In this document: piece after piece, positions 48,441 to 61,340 of the stretch
How positions within the stretch are numbered: position 1 is the stretch's first letter
How the letters are laid out: the number at the start of each line of letters is the position of its first letter
NCBI GenBank assembly: GCA_963995525.1
Contig: OZ023207.1
Span: 31,185,114-31,249,113 of the forward strand
Direction: 5' to 3'
DNA length: 64,000 nucleotides
DNA from: Escarpia spicata
Lineage: Eukaryota > Annelida > Polychaeta > Sabellida > Siboglinidae
The notes under the pieces: model-generated
The model's input: the letters and a program-made list of their open reading frames with translations, nothing else
Databases searched by the model: none
What the model was told of the DNA's origin: nothing
Translations under genes and position numbers: made by a program

Positions 48441-48895
48441 GGTTGGGTAGTGTAGGATTGACAGGAGGAATGAATGATTGATTGGGGTGATAATTACTGA
48501 TTGGTGGAGTGATTAATTCATTCAGTGAGTGAATGATTGATTTGAGGAATGAATGATTGAAAAAGGGAGTGATTGATTTATTGGTGGAGTGAACGTTTCA
48601 TTGAGCGAGTGTATGATTCTTTGGGGGAGGGAATATTTATTTGGGGGAGTGGGTGATTTNNNNNNNNNNNNNNNNNNNNNNNNNNNNNNNNNNNNNNNNN
48701 NNNNNNNNNNNNNNNNNNNNNNNNNNNNNNNNNNNNNNNNNNNNNNNNNNNNNNNNNNNNNNNNNNNNNNNNNNNNNNNNNNNNNNNNNNNNNNNNNNNN
48801 NNNNNNNNNNNNNNNNNNNNNNNNNNNNNNNNNNNNNNNNNNNNNNNNNNNNNNNNNNNGCAGCCCCGGTGGGTGGGTCGGTGGAGTGAGCGGAA
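48441..48895 (+). repeat. Degenerate minisatellite (GGAGTGAATGATTGATT) interrupted by the gap
   Basis: Diverged units with GAATGATTGATT and GGGGGAGTG occupy 48441-48659. A similar GGTGGGTCGGTGGAGTGAG motif resumes directly after the N run. Confidence 0.7.
48660..48859. other. Assembly gap (200 N)
   Basis: Exactly 200 N, a conventional placeholder length for a scaffold join, so true size and order are unknown. Both edges are minisatellite sequence, which probably broke the contig. Confidence 0.98.
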
Positions 48896-49200
48896 ACAAT
48901 GCAGGCATTCTGCAGTGAATGTCGTCATGCTTGACTTGACCACACTTGATTTGTAAACAGCAGTGGTTGTGCATGACCGCACCAGCATGGTAGTGTCACA
49001 CAGGTGCAAACAGCAAACTTAAAAAGTCATCAAATCATGAAAAGACGCAAACACTTAAAAAGCAGTCAGACGAATGCCTGGTATGTTCATAAAACTATAG
49101 GTAAATTGGTGACAGTGTAAACTCCCTAAAATTGGCAAAAATCAGCGATGCTCCAGAGACTACATTCGGTACAGCCAGTTAGGCGCGACCTTTCAACTCC

Positions 49201-50172
49201 GAAGCTTGGAGTGTTTGTTTAATATACATCTACAGCAGCAATCGTAACACAAGAAAGGATAACTTATGTTCTAGAATTATGTTAAATAGCTTACAGTATT
49301 TGATTCTGTCGAATGCCTTGCTGGCATTTAACATGAGTGAATACATATTACTGCCATTTGCGTTGTAATAACTGGTAGTTTCCATCTCAACACATGTGCA
49401 ATGAGTAGCGGACATATATCGTTTAAAACCAAATTGTAAATGAGATGTTGCAAACGCATGTTGTTCCTTAGATAGTATAACAACACCAAACAGTTAGCAA
49501 CAATGCTACCAAGAGTAATAGTTCCAACTACCAATTAGTCGGGGCTAAACCCATGTATCAACACATACTGTTAAAAATAATGCTAGCCGCACAAATGGTA
49601 TTTTCGGACTTTGTATGATATGATCCGAATTAAGACCCATTTCATCATTCGACTTATCCAGCTTCAGTCGATTGACACCTTCGATAACCTCATCAACTGA
49701 TATATTATATGTAACTCTTTCTTTGAAGGTGTTATTTTAACCAATGGATTCAGCCATCTTAGTAGTACGAATTGTGTCATCCTCTCTCATGATTTTTCGA
49801 ACAGCCCTATAATACCGAGCTCTTGTTAGACGCCTCATTTCTGTAATGTCACCCTGGTGTGGCTTTCCATCTTCTCGCCACTGTCGGTGCCAGAATGTGA
49901 CTCCTGTTTCAGCTGTTCAACCTTTTTTGAAACCTTCCTTCTATCACGAGATGAATTAAAATATGTTTTGGGGCAGGCGGTAGGTATACATTCTGTTGCA
50001 TAATTGTATACACTAGATAATTCGTTAACCTGTTTTTAACACATGACATTCTTATACTACAAAGCCTTTTTGTCGTATTGTACCCTGGACAGTTTACACT
50101 CAAGATCTGTATTGGTTAATGAGTTCAATACTGTCATTATGCCGTGCTAGTCTGTGACAATACTTTCTTTCG
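49201..50172 (-). mobile_element. LINE RT fragment, left arm of a 1-kb inverted repeat
   Basis: The minus strand carries GSNMYSLMLNASKAFDRIKYC followed by LFNIILEHKLSFLVLRLLL (49230-49415), the AxD-containing RT core of a non-LTR element. Degraded upstream RT sequence extends to 50172. The whole segment is the reverse complement of 52227-53317. Stops are frequent. Confidence 0.75.
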
Positions 50173-50789
50173 AACACGTGATCTACATTTAGATCCAACC
50201 TAACTTTAAATGGTACATGTTAAACAAACAACAAGTTGTATATAATAGAACATTCGATAAACGTATGTTCTAACGTAGCCGTGGTTAAAAAAATGATCAA
50301 TTCTGGAAGTAACATTGTTTGGGCTTACATAAGTATAAGGCACTTATGCATTATGTGTAGCATCTATGCTTATCGTCAGATTAAAATCAAAATAAACATA
50401 ACATTTCGTAACATGAGGCGTATTCCTAGCCAGATAAAATACAGTGAGGCAAATGATTTAACATTTATTACTAATTTGAATCATAATGCCAAACAACTGA
50501 CGTGATTGCATTTAATCTCGTTGACAGAATAGCTAGTGTTAATTTCCACAGGATTGAACATCCGCTGTATGGGCGGCCTTCCCTGGCAATACATTCATCC
50601 GTGCAACTCCTACCAGTTATGCAATGCCGTTACCTAATTTGAACATGTTGGTTAATTCGCTTTTATATAAGCAGTGTTCTTGTATAAATAATATATCACA
50701 TTCCTTTCTAATATTGTATATACAAAAAAAATTCGATGACTATTTCCTTAGACGTAACATTTTCAATGTTTACGTACTGCTTACGATTT
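50173..50789. other. Unassigned spacer sequence
   Basis: An open plus frame at 50236-50505 has no recognised family. Confidence 0.3.
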
Positions 50790-51300
50790 TGTAAATAACT
50801 CGTCCAGAGCCTTGTCATTCAATCCATAATAATTTAACTCCTGTACTAATATATTGAGATCAATTGTGTCAAATGCTTTTGATAAATCAAGGTATATATT
50901 TATTGGAGTAACCGATTTATCAAGTTCTTGTATAATTATGTCTATGATTTCGAGTGGAGCAAGCTCAGTAGAATATTTATTTCTAAATCCATGTTGGCTA
51001 TTGTAGTATAATGCTTTAAAATGGAGGGATAATCGTGGATTTGATCAAACGTAACCCTTTCACAAATTTTTGATATCACTGGCAGGATAGAAATAGGACA
51101 ATAATTGTGTTAAAGTCAGAAACATCACCTTTTTTGAAAACGGGCATGACTATTGTAATTTTTAATTTGTCTGGAAATATACCAGTTATTATTGATTGAT
51201 TAATAATTAGAGTGACTGCATTGCTGATGTTATTTATTTTAATCAATTTTAATAATGGTGTTGAAATACCGTCCTTTCCACAACTTCATTTTACGATCGA
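50790..51300 (-). mobile_element. LINE RT fragment (Jockey/Crack-like)
   Basis: Minus-strand pieces include GKDGISTPLLKLIK, NNISNAVTLIINQSIITGIF, PDKLKITIVMPVFKKGD, then degraded QHGF-like and KAFD-type segments. This is the N-terminal half of an RT domain with several frameshifts. Confidence 0.6.
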
Positions 51301-51369
51301 TTATATTAACAGTATTTTCCATGTTAATTGGGTTAAAGTTGAAGGTTTGAAATATCGAGTTATTCAGGT

Positions 51370-51850
51370 AATATTTTGAAAGAAAGTAGGTGTGATGAGA
51401 GACAGACACATATAGCGAAAACTCAAGGACAAAGTTATATGCGCATGTGTCACACCAGCCAACCTGCATGGCCTAGAAACTATAGCAATGACAGAGAAAT
51501 AATAGGAGAGGGTACAAGTGTACAAAAACAACTGGGTCAGGTCAAAGAATGGACTAGCGACGAGTGGAAGCGCTTATGTCGGTGTGAAAGATAGTTTCAA
51601 GAACAAGTTGGACAGAAGTCGGTTGAACTGAGCAGGGCATGTTGAGCGAATGGGAGAAGAAGGATTGGCAAAGGAAGCAGACGCCCTGAGAGTGGAGGAA
51701 AAAGAAGACGAGGGCGACCGAGACTGCGGTGGGAGGATTGCGTGAAGAGATACCTGGAGGGATGGAGAGGGGAATGGAGAAAAGCAGCAAAAGACAGGAG
51801 AGAATGGAGAAAGGTGGCAGGGAAAGTAGTGCAGTCTCAATGAGGATCAA
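51370..51850 (+). mobile_element. LINE C-terminal fragment
   Basis: Degraded pieces include YMRMCHTSQPAW, then NKLDRSRLNWAGHVERMGEE and a basic RRRGRPRLRWED-like run split across frames. This is the typical post-RT C-terminus (RLRWAGHVERM) of a non-LTR element. 51851-52226 is unassigned. Confidence 0.6.
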
Positions 51851-52226
51851 GAGAGAGACAGAAGGGGAAGAGAAAGAAAAGAAAATGTCGACGTACCCAA
51901 GCCAGCCTCACCCCTGAAGACAGGGAACGATGAGGAGACCAAGTCTTAATATAATCAAGTTACAATATATTTTAGTGAATGAGGACTTGCACCGGATGAC
52001 GTCATTTGAGGCCATCTCCTCGCAGAGGAAGGTTGAAGACTGGTAGTACCGTCTGTGGGGCATGTACACGAAAGAACAGTCTCACCCAAGCGCAGAGAGC
52101 TGATTACACTGACGTTGTTATTGTGGTGAGTGAACCGCTAATGTTTTCCACATACCACAGAGACTGTGCCAGCAGAGACAGCATCGTAAAGGTGGTGGCG
52201 GCATTTTATACCAGTGATGCGTTAAA

Positions 52227-52831
52227 TTGAAAGAAGTTATTGTCACAGACTAGCATGGCATACTGACAGTACTGAACTCATTAACCAATTCAGATCTTGA
52301 GTGTAAACTGTCCAGGGTACAATACGACAATGAGGCTTTGTAGTATAAGCATGTCATGTGTTAAAAACAGGTTAACGAATTATCTAGAGTATACAATGAT
52401 GTATACCTACCGCCTGCCCCAAAAATAATTTTAATTCATCTGGTGATAGAAGGAAGGTTTCAAAAAAGGTTGAACAGCTGAAACAGGAGTCATTTTTGGC
52501 ACCGACAGTGGCGAGCAAAGGGAAAGCCACACCAGGGTGACATTACAGAAATGGGGCGTGAGAGAGGATGGCAGAATTCGAACTACAGAGTTGGCTGAAT
52601 CCATTGGTTAAAATAGAACCCTCAAAGAAATAGTTACATATACTATATATCAGTTGATGAGGTAATCGAAGGTGTCAATCGACTGAAGCTGAGTAAGTCG
52701 GATGACGAAATGGGTCTTAATTCGGATCATATCATACAAATTCCGAAAATAGCATTTGTGCTGCTAGCATTATTTTTAACAGTAAGTTGATATTTGGGTT
52801 TAGCCCCGACTCATTGGTAGTTGGAACTATT

Positions 52832-52872
<41 letters not shown>

Positions 52873-53317
52873 CAAATCAATCAATCAATCAATCAATCAA
52901 TCTATCTATCAATGTGTTTATTTTCTAACACTTATAATACAGATTATCGTAACAAAGACAGTTTAGTGTTAGAAAAATGGGTATACTGAAGAATTATCTT
53001 ATATTACTCTTGATAGCATTGTTGCTAACTGTTTGGTGTTGTTACACTATCTAAGGAACAACATGCGCTTGCAACGTCTCATTTACAATTTGGTTTTAAA
53101 CAAAACATGTCTACTCACTGCACATATGTTGTGATGGAAACTGTCAGTTATTACAAAGCAAATGGCAGTAATGTGTATTCACTAATGTTAAATCCCAGCA
53201 AGGCATTCGAAAGAATCAAGTATTGTAAGCTATTTAAAATAATTCTAGAGCATAAGGTATCCCTTCTTGTGTTACGATTGCTGCTGTAGATGTATATTAA
53301 TCAAAAACTCCAAGCTA
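52227..53317 (+). mobile_element. LINE RT fragment, right arm of the 1-kb inverted repeat
   Basis: Contains VDEVIEGVNRLKLSKSDDEM and GLNSDHI (about 52655-52735) and, after an insertion, YSLMLNPSKAFERIKYCKLF (about 53175-53235): the N-terminal and core parts of a non-LTR RT. It is the reverse complement of 49201-50172, apart from the extra sequence at 52832-53005. The two RT copies point away from each other. Confidence 0.75.
52832..53005. mobile_element. Insertion with (ATCA)n tail and terminal hairpin
   Basis: Absent from the left arm at the corresponding point (GGAACTATTACTCTTGG). It consists of about 80 bases of ATCA repeats followed by a segment whose TTTTCTAACACT and AGTGTTAGAAAA are exact inverted repeats. 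This looks like a small non-autonomous element with a microsatellite tail. Confidence 0.55.
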
Positions 53318-53330
53318 GATGGGGATCTAA

Positions 53331-54921
53331 ACACACAGAGAGACAGAGAAAGAGAGAGTGAGAGAGTGGGATATAGACAGACAGAGAGACAGATAAACTT
53401 ACGGACAGAGAGACAGAGAAAGAGAGAGTGAGAGAGTGAGAGAGTGAGAGAGTGAGAGAGTGAGAGAGTGAGAGAGTGAGAGAGTGAGAGAGTGAGAGAG
53501 TGAGAGAGTGAGAGAGTGAGAGAGTGAGAGAGTGAGATATAGAGAGACAGATAGACAGATAGACTTACAGACAGAGAGACAGAGAGACTTACGGACAGAG
53601 AGACAGAGAGACAGAGAGACAGAGAGACAGAGAGACAGAGAGACAGAGAGACAGAGAGACAGAGAGACAGAGAGACAGAGAGACAGAGAGACAGAGAGAC
53701 TGAGAGAGAGAGACAGATAGACAGATAGACAGATAGATTACGGACAGAGAGACAGAGAGACAGATAGACTTACGGAGAGAGAGACAGAGAGACCGAGAAA
53801 CAGAGAGACAGAGAGACATAGAGACAGAGACACAGAGAGACAGAGAGACAGAGAGACAGAGAGACAGAGAGACAGAGAGACAGAGAGACAGAGAGACAGA
53901 GAGAGAGAGAGACAGAGAGACAGACAGACAGACAGACAGAGAGACAGACAGACAGAGAGACAGAGAGACAGAGAGACAGAGAGACAGACAGACAGACAGA
54001 CAGAGAGACAGAGAGACAGAGAGACAGAGAGACAGAGAGACAGAGAGACAGAGAGACAGAGAGACAGAGAGACAGAGAGACAGAGAGACAGAGAGACAGA
54101 GAGACAGAGAGACAGAGAGACAAATATACTTACGGACAGAGAGACAGAGAGACAGAGAGACAGAGGGACAGAGAGACAGAGAGACAGATAGACTTACGGA
54201 CAGAGAGACAGAGAGACAGAGAGACAGATAGACTTACGGACAGAGAAACAAAGAGATATATATAGACTTACAGACAGAGAGACAGAGAGACAGATAGACT
54301 TACGGACAGAGAGACAGAGAGACAGATATACTTACGGACAGAGAGACAGATAGACTTACGGACAGAGAGACAGAGAGACAGAGAGACAGAGAGACAGAGA
54401 GACAGAGAGACAGAGAGACAGAGAGACAGAGAGACAGAGAGACAGAGAGACAGAGAGACAGAGAGACAGAGAGACAGAGAGACAGAGAGACAGAGCGACA
54501 GATAGACTTACGAACAGAGAGACAGAGAGACAGAGAGACAGAGAGACAGAGAGACAGATAGACAGAGAGACAGAGAGACAGAGAGACAGAGAGACAGAGA
54601 CAGAGAGACAGAGAGACAGGGAGACAGAGCGACAGAGAGACAGAGAGACAGAGAGACAGAGAGACAGAGAGACAGAGAGACAGAGAGACAGAGAGACAGA
54701 GAGACTTACGGACAGAGAGACAGAGAGACAGAGAGACAGAGAGACAGAGAGACAGAGAGACAGAGAGACAGAGAGACAGAGAGACAGAGAGACAGAGAGA
54801 CAGAGAGACAGGGAGACAGGGAGACAGGGAGACAGGGAGACAGGGAGACAGGGAGACAGGGAGACAGGGAGACAGGGAGACAGGGAGACAGGGAGACAGG
54901 GAGACAGGGAGCCAGAGAGAC

Positions 54922-54954
<33 letters not shown>

Positions 54955-54955
54955 T

Positions 54956-55014
<59 letters not shown>

Positions 55015-55062
55015 TAGAGTCAGAGAGACAGGGGAAGAGAGAGAGAGAGAGTGATTCAGACA
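53331..55062 (+). repeat. Giant octamer array (GACAGAGA)n with higher-order structure
   Basis: About 1.7 kb. Blocks of GAGAGTGA (53420-53530), GACAGAGA (most of it), GACAGGGA (54808-54910) and GACA (54930-55015) alternate. A longer marker, ATAGACTTACGGACAGAGA, punctuates the array more than ten times, so multi-unit blocks were copied. The Leu/Ser/Cys/Val frames on the minus strand are artefacts. Confidence 0.95.
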
Positions 55063-55261
55063 CACAATGAGAGATACACAGATTTTAGAAAACGTTTGAT
55101 TCATTGCGACGTTCCTGCAGCCCGTACATATTATCTTTATTTCGGCCTACAAACATATTGTCTTTATACATCACTAAAATCCATCCGGGATTTCAAGGAG
55201 ACTTAGAAAGGCTGTGTACAAAAATAAAATATACCTGCACGGCCGTCTACTCCATTCGAAT

Positions 55262-55745
55262 CTCACAAACGTACATCCCGTTTTGAAGGCGCACCCTGAA
55301 TACGCTTCTTCGAATAACCACATGAATAAACAAAGTGGGGTCGTTTTTGCTAAGAACATGACGAATAATTATATCGGTCGTTTCAAGTACGAATGTCGCA
55401 TACATTATTTTTTGTCTCATAGAGTAATTGTCCACGGCATTTTGGAGCACTGTGGCTTGTGTGGTGATTCATACCAAATACACACAAACGTTCATCCTGT
55501 TTTGAAGACACACCCTGAATAAGCTTCACCGAATTACCATAAAAATAAACACAGTGGGGCCATTTTTCCTAAGAGCATGACTGTTAGCTATTTCGGTCGG
55601 AAATTACATAGGAATTTTCCACGACTCTTCGAACAAACGTTAAAAGTACTGTTTCATCCCCCACAGATCAACCACGCTTCGGATTTGTGTGGACTATGTT
55701 TTGGTCAGAACATTAATGTTCACAGAGAAACGCCAAAGAAAGTGT
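55262..55745 (+). repeat. Two diverged copies of a coding-like unit of about 220 bp
   Basis: CACAAACGTACATCCCGTTTTGAA near 55265 recurs near 55484 as CACAAACGTTCATCCTGTTTTGAA, and downstream parts also align. The reading is NVHPVLKAHPEYAS ... HCGLCGDSY, then NVHPVLKTHPE, a stop, and finally LCGLCFGQN. The second copy overlaps the dispersed repeat at 55664-55872. It may be a decayed tandem-domain gene or a noncoding repeat; I cannot name it. Confidence 0.4.
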
Positions 55746-55872
55746 CCATTGGAAATCAACTACATAGGGTGGCAAAATAGCATTACGTTCGCAGAGGTAG
55801 TATCCATATATTATCATTCACATTAAAAATTTATATTTACATTATCCAGTGTTACAAAATGGTGAATAAGTA
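55664..55872 (+). repeat. Dispersed repeat, inverted partner of 45676-45926
   Basis: Matches the reverse complement of 45676-45926 with small deletions and ends just before a (TA)n tract (55888-55931). Confidence 0.8.
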
Positions 55873-55882
55873 TAATGTATAT

Positions 55883-55932
<50 letters not shown>

Positions 55933-55936
55933 AATG

Positions 55937-56016
55937 TGCCAAAATCGACGCATACTTGAGGAATTGAGCAGGGCCTACTAAGCATATTTCACTTTAAACA
56001 TGAATATAAAGTATAT

Positions 56017-56072
<56 letters not shown>

Positions 56073-56180
56073 CCACACATGTATATATATATATATATAC
56101 ATATTCATCCGTTCACTTTGGATCATTGTCCATCACTCGCCTGTTTTTGATACTTCATTCGTTTCTTTCTCCAAATGTGA
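55937..56180 (+). repeat. Third copy of a dispersed repeat with a microsatellite core
   Basis: GCCAAAATCGACGCATACTT, a (CA)n/(TA)n core at about 56020-56100, then TTTGGATCATTGTC and CTTCATTCGTTTCTTTCTCC. Related copies at 44810-45080 and 60484-60670 carry (TA)n at the same place. The microsatellite differs between copies while the flanks are conserved. Confidence 0.75.
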
Positions 56181-56181
56181 C

Positions 56182-56600
56182 GTGGCGCTCCAGTAACTTT
56201 AAAACAAATGACAAGTTCACTATAGGCCGGTAGTTGTTCCTCGAGTCTGAATCAAAGTTTTTTTTTTTAATGGAGGTATGATCACAGCATGTTTGAAGTT
56301 GGCAGGCACGGACCCCGACTCGAACGACATGTTGATGATTGTAGCTGATGTCGGCACAAGAATGTCAGTGTTGGCTTTCACGAGTGAGGTAGGAAGTGGA
56401 TCGAGCGCGCTTGATTTTGTTGAACACTTCCTTACCAAAGAGAGAACGCCGTTCGTGGTGATGCAGAAAAAGGCATTGACTGTGCAAGACTGTTCACAAT
56501 GCACGTTCTCAGCGTTGACAATTTGCAGGCGTCTACTCGCTAAGACGAGTGTGAAGTGCACGAGAAAGTCTTCGCCATGTATGTGTTTATAATTCAACAT
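56182..56600 (-). mobile_element. LINE RT N-terminal fragment (CR1-like)
   Basis: Minus strand: CSTKSSALDPLPTSLVKAN, FESGSVPANFKHAVIIPPLK, then in a shifted frame NNYRPIVNLSF and LLERHV. It stops where the next RT segment should begin. That next segment (HLDNSNLMDIFQSAYRQ) is found on the plus strand at 60920, suggesting the two are parts of one element separated by rearrangement. Confidence 0.65.
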
Positions 56601-56644
56601 TTAAAAAACCCGAGTTTTTACACTGTGTCTTATTTTATTGAGTC

Positions 56645-58085
<1,441 letters not shown>

Positions 58086-58087
<2 letters not shown>

Positions 58088-58995
58088 TCATCACGGCTAC
58101 ACATATCACTCTACAAACCACTCCAAAGTTTTTAAGATGATTAAAATCTGGTCATCAGAAGACGAAAGTAAGTTTGACACGATCACGCCTGGCCGACTAA
58201 CTAGTTGCCAGGAACATACACCACCGAATCCACGCCAAAACCCCACTCATAATATTGCAATCACAGAGCTGTCAGTAACATAAAAGAACCCCTGTTCAAC
58301 CATAGCCGCCTAACGATGGTATCTCCCAGTACGCGGAGATGCACGATATACGTGGCCGACTGGCTGTTTAAAAACCGCTCATGGCTTGGTACTGAAACTG
58401 CGGTGGCACACAAAAGAACTTTTTAGCCTAAGCGTACTCAAATAATTTTCCTCGATGACGTTCTCACTTCATACGACCCTCCGTATGGTCCTGTTTGAAA
58501 ACAGGGTTATTCAACGAGAATATGGGGAGGGGGGACAACGTCCGGAAATAAAATAAAACCAACAAAGTCATTCGTGCACTTTCATTGATACGCACTAAAC
58601 AGTCTAAAGGACACATTACGATAATTGTCGATTCCTCATTAGGTTAATTAAAACATAGATGTGGAAGCCAGCAATATTATTTTAAATTATAATTATTAAT
58701 ATAAATACTTGTTCCGGCGCAATCATGAAAATCGATTGTTCATATCAAGCCAAAATAATGTGTCCAAGGATATGTCGCTTACAAGAAATACACTCGGTAC
58801 GCATTTATTGTTGTCGATTGTAGAAATGTCCTACTTTGATAATCATCAGCATAAAACAAACCGCACCTCTCATTTAATTTCTGATCTTATGAGTAACCAG
58901 GAATTATTTTGTATAAGGCCTAAGGATTGGTTATTGTGCAAAATAAGAATGGACCTTTACCTTATTATTCACTATTCATAATACTGATAGTCATG
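58086..58995. other. Unassigned sequence
   Basis: No recognised family. A plus frame at about 58709-58981 is open but begins at TTG and shows no motif. Confidence 0.3.
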
Positions 58996-59021
58996 CACAC
59001 ACACTCACAAACATACTCACA

Positions 59022-59061
<40 letters not shown>

Positions 59062-59158
59062 TGTACGCAAACAAACACATGTATCAAAAGTTACACTGAT
59101 GTACAAGCACGCACCCGCGCGCGCGCTCGCACACACACACAAACACAAAAAACAAACA

Positions 59159-59227
<69 letters not shown>
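58996..59227 (+). repeat. (ACGC)n and (CA)n microsatellites
   Basis: ACGC tetramers at 59022-59060, then mixed CA/CG and a pure (CA)n at about 59160-59226. Confidence 0.9.
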
Positions 59228-59229
<2 letters not shown>

Positions 59230-59469
59230 AGTAGTGGGATAAATAATAATATTATAATGTAAAGAGGTTAATGTTTTTGCAATAAACACGTCGCCCCGAG
59301 TTTACGGCCTCCCTGACCTGCTGCGATCTGGGAGCGGCGTGCAGTCAGTCGTCGTGACACTGTTATTGGAACCACTACTCCCGCCTGTGTGACAAGCTCT
59401 ATATATTGTGTTATATGTGTGTTATTGCATTTAATAACAACGGCGAAGGCAGGGGATATTACTCACTCA

Positions 59470-60110
59470 ATCACTCATTTTCCCATTACCAAGCGGTCGT
59501 TGGGGCTCCACGTGGCACGGTGCCTTGCAGGATAGTTTTTGCAAGGCCAGTTGATCTTACTAGATCAACTATGACTATACCACTTTACCTTTCGTTTCTT
59601 TACTGTCATCAAGAGTCTTCAAAGGATCCGATGACTTGCTTAATTTTGCTGCGGACTTCTTCTTTGGTGATATGGTCCTTGTATGAGATGCGCAGAATTG
59701 TGTGGTAACATCTCATCTCCATCGGCTTGGATTCTTTCTTGCAGGTCTGCTGTAATGGTCCACATATCTCGGAAGCGTAAATTAATACTGAAGCATCAGT
59801 GTGATGTTGAAGCTGAGTGAGATGTCATCCTTCCGATCATGTTTAGTCTTGTCAGCGCTGGCGTTATCTGTCCAAACCTGGATAGCACTTCAGGTTTGGA
59901 CCCCTCATCTGTAATAATTGCAACCAGGTATTTGAATGTGGATACTACGGGGATATTACGTTGACAAACAAAGCAAATGGTGGAGTGTGTTAAAATGGGA
60001 AAAAATCATACATTATGTCCTAACGATGCAATATAAATACGCCAACATAAACACCCATTCGGAAGTCTACGAAACGTCCCGGTTTTGAAAATGTGTACTT
60101 AAGTTGAGTC
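59470..60110 (-). mobile_element. LINE C-terminal fragment (sister of 43880-44455)
   Basis: Same order of degraded pieces as the sister copy, including an LAKTILQGT-like segment near 59520-59550. It was duplicated with the block. Confidence 0.55.
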
Positions 60111-60234
60111 ATTAACATAAATATATGTGGATGATTATGATGATATAGTTTATAATATAATAGGTATATGGATTTATAAAGCCGTATACATTCCATATGA
60201 GCGCTCAGAAGGTACTAACCGTCACTGCTGGTGC

Positions 60235-60487
60235 ATATGTTTATTGGTATACCAGGTAAACTTATTTGGGAGGTATTCAGTCTCGTTGAGATTAATACCT
60301 AACGACTATCATATTCGTTCACACATGCTCAACTGTATGTAGCCATTGCTACTTAGTTTTACACTTGAGTAAACTGGGGTAACGTGTACTGACCAACAAT
60401 ACCCAAGCTTCGAAAATACACCAACATAATTCAAGCCTTCGTCCTCTCAGTTGAGAGACGTTTACCTACTACGCTAATGCGCCAAAA
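60235..60487 (-). mobile_element. tRNA-derived SINE (sister of 44560-44818)
   Basis: Minus-strand head TAGCGTAGTAGGTAAACG with GGCTTGAATTA at B-box distance, then the same body. Confidence 0.5.
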
Positions 60488-60680
60488 TCGACGCATACAT
60501 GGGGATTTGAGCAGGGCCTACTGAGTATTTCACGTTAAACATCAATATAAAGTATATATATATATATATATATATTCATACTTTCATTTTGGATCATTGT
60601 CAGCGTTTATCGTCCGAGGAGCCGAGGCCCAATCACCTGTTTTTTTAATTATTCATTCGTTTCTTTCTCCAAATGTTATA

Positions 60681-60900
60681 TATAAAGGCAGAGTAGTCGA
60701 CGTTTATTTATGATGATATGGTCTTTAAGGTCAATGATGTAGTTCGAGGCAGTGCTAAGTCAGGTAACAATTCGAACGCCCCAAATACAAAAAAAGATAA
60801 TTTAATATTAGAACTAACTCTCACGTAACATGGCTTAGGTCTGGATATTCCAAACGCATCTTACGGTATTCTTCAGCATCTTATGAAGTTACGTGGCGCT
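60681..60900. other. Junction region with an inverted segment
   Basis: 60842-60898 is the reverse complement of 45092-45150. At its right edge the antisense phrase for KLLERHV (ACGTGGCGCTCCAGTAACTT) abuts sense LINE sequence. Confidence 0.5.
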
Positions 60901-60919
60901 CCAGTAACTTCGTCAGCAT

Positions 60920-61340
60920 CCAACTTCGTCAGCATCTAGACAACAGCAATTTGATGGACATTTTCCAAAGTGCGTACAGACAACATTACAATACTGGGAC
61001 AGCACTGGTGCGCACTCAGAATGACAATCTCCATTCCCTTGACAAAAGGAAAGGTGTGCTGGCAGATCTGCTCGATATCAGTGCGGCGTTTGTTACTGTC
61101 GACCATTCGATGTTAATCAACCAGCTGCACAGCATAGTCATTGAAGGCATTGCACTGAAATGGCTGGAGTCACACCTGTCGAACCGGACTCAGTCAGTGT
61201 TAATTAGTGGCCACAACTCACATAGAACATTGATCGATTCTGGCATCCCACAAGGGTCTGTGCTGGACCCAATCCTCTTCTCCATCTACACTCTGCCATT
61301 GGGTGCTATCTTCAGAAGGAACCAACTGCAATACCATCTT
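60920..61340 (+). mobile_element. LINE RT fragment (CR1-like), cut before YADD
   Basis: A frame without stops reads NLMDIFQSAYRQHYNTGTAL, LADLLDISAAFVTVDHSML, IALKWLESHLSNRTQSVLIS and GIPQGSVLDPILFSIYTLPL, ending QLQYHL. The next residues should be YADD; instead Gypsy sequence starts at about 61336-61342. The first catalytic aspartate region reads AAFVTVDH in place of AAFDTVDH, so one catalytic Asp is replaced by Val. Confidence 0.8.

Larger units (their letters stand above)
59262..60680 (+). repeat. Segmental duplication, copy 2, part B
   Basis: Co-linear with 43672-45090, with small insertions such as one near 59955-60010. Includes the antisense LINE piece, the SINE and the dispersed repeat, but lacks the inverted arm found at 44905-44944. 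Confidence 0.8.

Noticed and set aside
53589..55104. Leu/Ser/Cys/Val open frames up to 235 codons on the minus strand
   Set aside because: Translation of the GACAGAGA array.
55400..55480. CGLCGDSY as a lytic polysaccharide monooxygenase-type motif
   Set aside because: The conserved residues that should follow are missing, and a second diverged copy shows it is part of a repeat.
61218..61337. Extra C-terminal domain of the Gypsy polyprotein
   Set aside because: It is the antisense strand of the LINE RT fragment.
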